Shown: one piece after another, positions 58,640-64,000 of the stretch
Numbering within the stretch: position 1 is the stretch's first letter
Layout of the letters: each line of letters opens with the position of its first letter
NCBI GenBank assembly: GCA_038746745.1
Contig: JBCDKJ010000010.1
Coordinates: 14,420-78,419, forward strand
DNA from: JANQIO01 sp038746745
Lineage (GTDB): Bacteria; Pseudomonadota; Gammaproteobacteria; Pseudomonadales; Halieaceae
Direction of reading: 5' to 3'
DNA length: 64,000 nucleotides
The notes under the pieces: generated by a model
Seen by the model: only the letters and a program-made list of their open reading frames with translations
Databases searched by the model: none
What the model was told of the DNA's origin: nothing
Position numbers and translations under genes: made by a program

Positions 58640-60109
58640 ATGCGCAAACTTTTTATGGGTGCCCGGCTGCGGACACTGCGCGAGCAGCGGCAACTTACGC
58701 AGGCGGCATTGGCTGAGCAGCTAGGAATATCGGCGAGTTATCTGAATCAGATTGAGAACAATGAACGTCCCCTGAGTTCCCAGGTGGTCTGGCGTATGCA
58801 GTCTCGTCTCGGTATTGACCCGGAATTTTTTTCCGGTGAAGAAGAGGCTCGTCTATTGGCGCAACTGCGAGATGTCACGACTGATTTAGCCGTCGATGTC
58901 CCCAAGGCCGAAGTGCAGGCATTTGTGCAACAAATGCCGAATCTTGCCGAACTCGTTACCCGACTGCATGGACGTTATCGCAGCACTGAAGAGCAGAATA
59001 TGAATCTGCTTAGCCGCAATGAAAATCGAGACTATGGCGTCGGATTTGCTCAGCCGCACGAGGAGGTACGCGACTTCTTTTATGCACGACATAACTACGT
59101 TGAGGAGCTGGATCTCCACGCAGAGGCGCTGCACGAGCGATTGCTAGGTGGTGGGCGGACGTCACAGCCATCTCATAAGCAAAGTAGTGGGCAGCATCGC
59201 GCGCCTGGTGCGTCGGAACTGGTACCTGCGCTCGTCGCATACCTGCAGGAGCGCTACGGAGTGCAGGTACAGATTCAACGAGCAGAGGGGCACGACGGGC
59301 CGCGCGAGTACAACCCGCAAACCAAGGTGCTGCGGATAGATGCGAGCATTGAACCCGGACAGCAGGCCTTTCAGATCGCTAACCAGCTCGCCCATCTTGA
59401 GGTATCACGCCAGATAGCTGGCATCGTCAAGCAAGGCAATTTCAGTGGTGAGGCGGCGCGACAACTGACTGTGATCGGGCTAGCAAGCTACTTCGCCGGC
59501 GCTTTGCTTTTGCCCTATGCTCGGTTTCTGGCATCCGCGGAACGATTGAAATATGACATCGACCTGCTGTCACGGGAATTCGGTGTGAGTTATGAAACGA
59601 TCTGTCATCGCTTGTCTACGCTGCAGCGCCAAGAGGCCAGAGGGGTGCCTTTCTTCTTTGTGCGCGTTGACCGAGCAGGTAATGTGTCAAAGCGGCAGTC
59701 CGCTACAGATTTTCATTTCTCCCGCGCCGGCGGAACCTGCCCGCTGTGGGCCGTGTACGAAGCTTTTTCCAGACCAGGACATACTCTGACACAAATGGCT
59801 GTCATGCCGGATGGCCGAACTTCTTTGTGGATAGCGCGATGTGTTACCCACCGCCAAGGTGGTTTTGGAACGCCAGAACGCACTTTTGCGATTGGATTAG
59901 GTTGTGACTTACGACATGCGCAGCGACTCGTGTATGCCCAGGGCATCAATCTCGAGGATCTGCAGGTGGCCGTCCCGATAGGGCCTGGCTGTAAGGTGTG
60001 TAAACGCAATGACTGTAGGCAGCGCGCGTTTCCTGCACTGGACCAATCACTGCGCATTGATCAGAACAAGCGCCAGTGGGAACCTTATCCCATGGAGAGC
60101 GGTGTCTAG
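58640..60109 (+). CDS. Short-chain fatty acyl-CoA regulator (ScfR/RamB/PrpR type)
   Basis: 489 aa. The N-terminal HTH (LGISASYLNQIENNERPLS) is XRE type. The middle is an IrrE-like domain in which the metallopeptidase HExxH reads LAHLE, as in other regulators of this group. The C-terminal DUF2083 has GGTCPLW and PGCKVCKRNDCRQRAFP; in mycobacterial PrpR three such cysteines hold a 4Fe-4S cluster. These regulators respond to short-chain acyl-CoA and control propionate, acetate or glyoxylate genes. No such genes are adjacent, so the targets lie elsewhere. It overlaps holA by 4 nt, convergent. Confidence 0.9.
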   Translation: MRKLFMGARLRTLREQRQLTQAALAEQLGISASYLNQIENNERPLSSQVVWRMQSRLGIDPEFFSGEEEARLLAQLRDVTTDLAVDVPKAEVQAFVQQMPNLAELVTRLHGRYRSTEEQNMNLLSRNENRDYGVGFAQPHEEVRDFFYARHNYVEELDLHAEALHERLLGGGRTSQPSHKQSSGQHRAPGASELVPALVAYLQERYGVQVQIQRAEGHDGPREYNPQTKVLRIDASIEPGQQAFQIANQLAHLEVSRQIAGIVKQGNFSGEAARQLTVIGLASYFAGALLLPYARFLASAERLKYDIDLLSREFGVSYETICHRLSTLQRQEARGVPFFFVRVDRAGNVSKRQSATDFHFSRAGGTCPLWAVYEAFSRPGHTLTQMAVMPDGRTSLWIARCVTHRQGGFGTPERTFAIGLGCDLRHAQRLVYAQGINLEDLQVAVPIGPGCKVCKRNDCRQRAFPALDQSLRIDQNKRQWEPYPMESGV

Positions 60110-61146
60110 GTGTTACCGTCTACCCGCAGACCGCCCGGCGAATCACTCATACATAATTGCAAGACTAACTGCCCCAGGTGATCCCAGGGGTTGCCATCCG
60201 CGAGGCCCTTGATGCTTTGATCGGCGCTGCTGGCTTTTTGCAAAAGCGCTCCCAGGGCCTTGCTGTCATGGCGCTGCAGCGCAGCAGAGACGATGGGAAC
60301 ACGTTTATCCCACACCCGGTTGGCTTTCATCACCTGGGCCTGGCGCTGACCGCGCCCTATCTCGGTCTGGCATTGCAGTAAGAGACGAATCTCCCGGGCC
60401 AGGCCCCACAGTACGATGGCCGCCTCGGTACCTTCGCCGCGCAGGCCGTTCAGCATCTTAAGCGCACCAGCGGTATCGCCCAGCAGTGCCTTGTCGATAA
60501 GGCCAAACAGGTTATAGCGAGCATTGTCGGCAACGGATTCCGCCACGGCCTCGGGTGTAATGCGGCCCTCAGGACAGAGCAGCCGGAGTTTCTCGACCTC
60601 CTGAACGGCGGCCAGCAGGTTCCCCTCTACCCGGTCGCAGAGCATCAGCAGGGCGTCGTGGTCGATAGACATACCGGCACTCTCAACCCGCTGGCTGATC
60701 CAGCGCGGCAATTGGTTGGCGTCTACAGGCCATATCTGCACCACCGCACCCGCGGCATCCAGGGCTTTGAACCATTTGCTGTTGGTGGACTGTTTGTCGA
60801 TCTTGCCAGCAATTATCAGCAGCACATTGTCATCACTGGCCATGTCCAGATAGGCCAGCAAACCTTTGGAGCCATCGGTGCCCGGCTTGCCGCTGGGAAG
60901 GTGTAGTTCAATGATCTTGCGGTCAGAAAACAGCGACATTTCTGATGCAGAGGCGACCAGGTTGTCCCAGTTGAAGCGATTGTCGACCTGAAACACCTCG
61001 CGCTCGGTGCAGCCCGCGGCTCGGGCAGCCTTGCGAATGACGTCACAGCTCTCCTGTACCAGCAGAGTTTCATCGCCGGTAACGAGATAGACAGAGCGCA
61101 GTTCGCGCTGCAGGTGAGTGGAGAGTTGTTCTGGGCGCAGCCGCAT
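60106..61146 (-). CDS. holA: DNA polymerase III subunit delta
   Basis: 346 aa from ATG 61146. HolA is the clamp-opening subunit of the clamp loader. It starts MRLRPEQLSTHLQREL and has YLVTGDETLLVQESCDVIR, typical for delta. The C-terminal collar domain ends with HLGQLVLQLC. The ATG shares a base with the lptE stop (TGATG), so translation is coupled. An upstream extension in the same frame is an artifact of lptE. Confidence 0.94.
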   Translation of the reverse strand: MRLRPEQLSTHLQRELRSVYLVTGDETLLVQESCDVIRKAARAAGCTEREVFQVDNRFNWDNLVASASEMSLFSDRKIIELHLPSGKPGTDGSKGLLAYLDMASDDNVLLIIAGKIDKQSTNSKWFKALDAAGAVVQIWPVDANQLPRWISQRVESAGMSIDHDALLMLCDRVEGNLLAAVQEVEKLRLLCPEGRITPEAVAESVADNARYNLFGLIDKALLGDTAGALKMLNGLRGEGTEAAIVLWGLAREIRLLLQCQTEIGRGQRQAQVMKANRVWDKRVPIVSAALQRHDSKALGALLQKASSADQSIKGLADGNPWDHLGQLVLQLCMSDSPGGLRVDGNT

Positions 61147-61661
61147 CAGGTGCTGTTGGTCTCTGCCAACGAGCGCAGCTTGCGCAGAATTTGCTGTACC
61201 AGATTGACCCGCATTTCCTGGCGTAGAAGGCGGGTTTCTTCGGCGACGCCGGCGATATTTTCCGGGTCGTTGACAATGATCTGTACGGTGCTGACGTCGG
61301 TGAGAGGCAGCAGTTCCTGACCCTGTTTCGAAATCACGCGTATCTGCGTACGCAGGGTCATCTCGAACTCGGTGGCGCGGGCATTGGCACCGATGCTCAG
61401 GTTCCGGTTCTGGAATTGCTCGGGGCCCAGATCGACGATGAAATTGGCATCCTCGCGCTCCACCCACTGCACACCGGCGGTGCCGCCGCCACTGCGCATG
61501 GCGGTGGCCAGTTCGCCATTGGGGCTGGGGGTTCGCAGGTGCAGCGCCTTCCATTCTGGCGGCAGGTCAATACTGCCACGCAGCTGGAAGCCGCAGCCCG
61601 CCAATATCGCCAGCAGCAGTGCCAGCGAGGCGCGCCGTGTTCTGGCCCTAGTTGGCGACAA
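61146..61661 (-). CDS. lptE: LPS-assembly lipoprotein LptE
   Basis: 171 aa from TTG 61661. Signal with lipobox LAGC, then GFQLRGSIDLPPEWKAL, the family's first beta strand. LptE fills and supports the LptD barrel that places LPS in the outer leaflet. The start overlaps the leuS stop by 14 nt, and the stop overlaps holA. The order leuS-lptE-holA is conserved in gammaproteobacteria. The TTG start is the only codon that leaves the basic residues (TRARTRR) of the signal intact. Confidence 0.92.
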   Translation of the reverse strand: MSPTRARTRRASLALLLAILAGCGFQLRGSIDLPPEWKALHLRTPSPNGELATAMRSGGGTAGVQWVEREDANFIVDLGPEQFQNRNLSIGANARATEFEMTLRTQIRVISKQGQELLPLTDVSTVQIIVNDPENIAGVAEETRLLRQEMRVNLVQQILRKLRSLAETNST

Positions 61662-64000
61662 TGTTGACCAACTTCCCGGGCACTACGATCACTTTTCGTA
61701 CGGTATTCCCTTCAATGAATTTCTGCACGTTGTCCTGCTCCAGCGCCTGGGATTCGATGGCGTCTTTTTCCGCATTGGCGGCCACTTCCATACGGGCGCG
61801 AAGTTTGCCATTCACCTGTACCGCCATTTCAATGCTGTCACGTACCAGAGCGGTCTCGTCCACAGTAGGCCAGGGCGCATCCATGAGTGCACCCTCGCCG
61901 CCCAGCATCGGCCACAGGCTATGGCAAACGTGGGGTGCGATAGGCGATAGCATTAACACCGTAGCGCGCAGGGCTTCTCGCTCCACGGCAAGGCTCTGAC
62001 CTTCACGGTCTGTTAAATCGGAGAGTGTGTTGCTCAGCTCCATAATCGCCGCGATAGCGGTGTTAAAGGTCTGCCGCCGACCGTAGTCGTCGGTAACCTT
62101 GGCAACCGTCTCGTGGGTCTTGCGACGCACGGCCTTCTGGGTGCCATCCAGCGCTGTGGTATCCAGGGCAGCCGGTTCGCCCGCGTCAGCGTGGCTATGC
62201 ACCAGCTTCCACAAACGCTTGAGAAAGCGCAGCGCGCCTTCTGCACCTTTGTCTGACCACTCCAGTGACTGGTCGGGCGGCGCTGCGAACATACAAAAGA
62301 GGCGCGCAGTATCTGCGCCATACTCATCGATCATTGCCTGCGGGTCGATGGTATTGCCCTTTGACTTGGACATCTTGGCACCGTCTTTTAACACCATGCC
62401 CTGGGTGAGCAGGCGTGCAAAGGGCTCGTCAGAGGACACCAGGCCTTCATCGCGCATCAACTTGTGGAAGAAGCGCGCGTATAGCAAATGCAGAATTGCG
62501 TGCTCGATACCGCCGATGTACTGGTCCACCGGTGTCCAGTACTTGGCCTCTTCGTCCAGCATTTGCTGATCGTTGCGCGGCGAGCAGTAGCGAGCGTAGT
62601 ACCAGCTCGACTCCATGAAGGTGTCAAAGGTGTCGGTTTCCCGGGTCGCTGGGCCGCCACACTGTGGGCAGGTGCACTGGTAGAACTCAGGCATGTTCTT
62701 GAGCGGTGAGCCCACACCATCCAGGGTGACGTCGGTGGGCAGAACGACTGGCAGGTCTTCGTCGGGTACGGGCACCACACCGCATTGGTCGCAGTAAATA
62801 ATTGGAATGGGCGCGCCCCAGTACCGCTGTCGGGATACTCCCCAGTCGCGCAAGCGAAAGTTCACCGTACGCTCGCCTTTGCCCTCGCTTTCGAGACGAT
62901 CTGCAATGGCATTAAACGCTGCTTCAAACGCAAGTCCGTCAAATTCACCGGAGTTAACGGTGACCACGCCCTGCTTGTCGGCGTACCAGTCCTGCCAGGT
63001 TGTTGTGTCATAAACAAAGTCAGAACCTACGCCGTCGCCACGCTTGGCGATGACCTGCGTTATGGGCAGGCCGTATTTGCTGGCGAAAGCGTGGTCGCGT
63101 TCGTCATGGCCCGGTACCGACATCACCGCGCCAGAGCCATAGCTCATTAACACGAAATTCGCGGTCCAGATTGGTACCAAATCGCCGGTCGATGGATGTA
63201 TCGCCTTGAGCCCCGTGTCTGCGCCAACCTTTTCCATCGTGGCCAGTTCGGCTTCCGAGACGCCGCCGGTGTTCTGCGCCTCAATAAATTCCGCCAGCGC
63301 GGGGTTGCTCTCAATGGCTGTCTCGACCAGCGGGTGCTGGAAGGCCACCGCCATGTAAGTAGCACCCATCAAGGTGTCGGGGCGGGTGGTATACACCTCG
63401 ACCTCACCGCCGTCTTCCAGCCCAAAGCGCAGGTTCACGCCCTCTGAGCGACCAATCCAGTTGCGCTGCATAGTGCGCACCTGCTCTGGCCAGTGCTCCA
63501 GGGTGTCGAGATCGTCCAGCAATTCCTGCGCGTAGTCTGTGATGCGCAAAAACCACTGCGATATCTCGCGTCGCTCAACCGGGGCACCGGAGCGCCAGCC
63601 GCAGCCGTCGATCACCTGTTCGTTGGCCAGTACCGTCTGGTCCACAGGGTCCCAGTTGACCATGGCTTCTTTTTTGTAGGCCAGTCCTTTCTTGAACAGT
63701 CGGGTAAAGAACCACTGTTCCCAGCGGTAATACTCCGGGTGGCAGGTGGCGATCTCCCGCTCCCAGTCGAAGGCCAGACCCAGTCGCTTGAGCTGGCTGC
63801 GCATCTCGTCGATGTTGCTGTACGTCCAGTCTGCCGGCGGCACCTGGTTTTTAATGGCAGCATTTTCCGCCGGCATGCCAAAGGCGTCCCAGCCCATCGG
63901 ATGCAAAACGTTTTTACCCTGCATGCGCTGGTAGCGAGCGATCACGTCGCCAATCGTGTAATTGCGCACGTGTCCCATATGCAGCTTGCCGCTGGGGTAG
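61648..64000 (-). CDS. leuS: Leucyl-tRNA synthetase (5' end beyond window)
   Basis: Open frame to the right edge, about 784 codons seen; the family is ~860-880 aa. The HIGH motif is HMGH (PSGKLHMGHVRNYTIGD) near the edge and the KMSKS motif is KMSKSKGNT. The editing domain GATYMAVAFQHPL lies between. It ends LVNIVAN, close to family ends. First gene of the leuS-lptE-holA run. Confidence 0.97.
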   Translation of the reverse strand, partial: YPSGKLHMGHVRNYTIGDVIARYQRMQGKNVLHPMGWDAFGMPAENAAIKNQVPPADWTYSNIDEMRSQLKRLGLAFDWEREIATCHPEYYRWEQWFFTRLFKKGLAYKKEAMVNWDPVDQTVLANEQVIDGCGWRSGAPVERREISQWFLRITDYAQELLDDLDTLEHWPEQVRTMQRNWIGRSEGVNLRFGLEDGGEVEVYTTRPDTLMGATYMAVAFQHPLVETAIESNPALAEFIEAQNTGGVSEAELATMEKVGADTGLKAIHPSTGDLVPIWTANFVLMSYGSGAVMSVPGHDERDHAFASKYGLPITQVIAKRGDGVGSDFVYDTTTWQDWYADKQGVVTVNSGEFDGLAFEAAFNAIADRLESEGKGERTVNFRLRDWGVSRQRYWGAPIPIIYCDQCGVVPVPDEDLPVVLPTDVTLDGVGSPLKNMPEFYQCTCPQCGGPATRETDTFDTFMESSWYYARYCSPRNDQQMLDEEAKYWTPVDQYIGGIEHAILHLLYARFFHKLMRDEGLVSSDEPFARLLTQGMVLKDGAKMSKSKGNTIDPQAMIDEYGADTARLFCMFAAPPDQSLEWSDKGAEGALRFLKRLWKLVHSHADAGEPAALDTTALDGTQKAVRRKTHETVAKVTDDYGRRQTFNTAIAAIMELSNTLSDLTDREGQSLAVEREALRATVLMLSPIAPHVCHSLWPMLGGEGALMDAPWPTVDETALVRDSIEMAVQVNGKLRARMEVAANAEKDAIESQALEQDNVQKFIEGNTVRKVIVVPGKLVNIVAN

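Noticed and set aside
61147..61554. N-terminal extension of holA to 61554
   Set aside because: The extension is the lptE region read in another frame; HolA similarity begins at ATG 61146.
1..64000. tRNA, rRNA, insertion sequence or prophage genes
   Set aside because: None recognised by eye; a computed search (tRNAscan, ISfinder-type) would be needed to exclude short or divergent ones.

Overview
The window looks like ordinary chromosome of a marine gammaproteobacterium. The left edge carries the order sfsA | dksA-gluQ-cbrX-cbrA known from Pseudomonas. The SOS mutasome (imuA, imuB, dnaE2), the Zur/COG0523/DUF1826 cluster, the DUF2796/ABC zinc locus and the holA-lptE-leuS block are all typical of that group. 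The mix of a PPi-type phosphofructokinase, a carotenoid oxygenase, heme uptake and a ScfR-type regulator suggests Halieaceae (OM60/NOR5) or relatives; this placement is inference, not proof. I saw no IS element, prophage, CRISPR array, tRNA or rRNA.

Layout. 1-4.1 kb: nutrient and stringent control (CbrA, CbrX, GluQ, DksA). 4.3-16 kb: housekeeping (SfsA, VanY-type peptidase, PPi-PFK, Mpl, an MMPL exporter with an odd acidic insert, a Lon N-domain protein, RNase T, PyrC, ArgG, a solute-binding protein). 16-18.3 kb: a secreted ClpP-like protein and a carotenoid oxygenase. 18.4-27.9 kb: the DnaE2/ImuA/ImuB translesion system, split in two by five plus-strand genes, with a LexA box before each half; ImuB carries a long in-frame repeat array. 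28-30.6 kb: a zinc-starvation cluster (COG0523 GTPase, DUF1826, Zur) behind a palindromic Zur-like box. 30.6-35.5 kb: GNAT, MetY, and a TetR plus hydroxylase/NTF2 fusion pair. 35.6-40.8 kb: an iron/heme island (PepSY protein, two small membrane proteins, heme monooxygenase, TonB receptor) with two Fur boxes. 41-49.5 kb: accessory genes, including an AT-richer patch of two unknown membrane proteins, HupE-DUF6702-dipeptidase, an orphan sensor domain, a thioesterase and FosA. 49.6-54 kb: a second zinc locus (MerC-like, His-rich DUF2796, DUF3299, ABC ATPase and permease) behind a second copy of the same palindrome. 54.7-58 kb: metE/metR. 58.2-60.1 kb: a ScfR/RamB-like regulator with two candidate operators. 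60.1-64 kb: holA-lptE-leuS.

Regulatory logic. The sequence shows four recognisable regulons: LexA (two boxes), Zur (two near-identical palindromes about 21 kb apart, with the zur gene beside one), Fur (two boxes) and probably PhoB (one box). The two zinc loci can be read as one dispersed response: a cytoplasmic zinc GTPase arm and an envelope uptake arm with a histidine-rich periplasmic protein. The most unusual features are the 23/17-residue repeat array inside ImuB, the 15-bp repeat array in the dnaE2 leader, the glycine-phenylalanine-acidic insert in the MMPL protein, a nonsense codon in the YaiI-family gene, and two genes whose best start codons are non-canonical (ATC and CTG).
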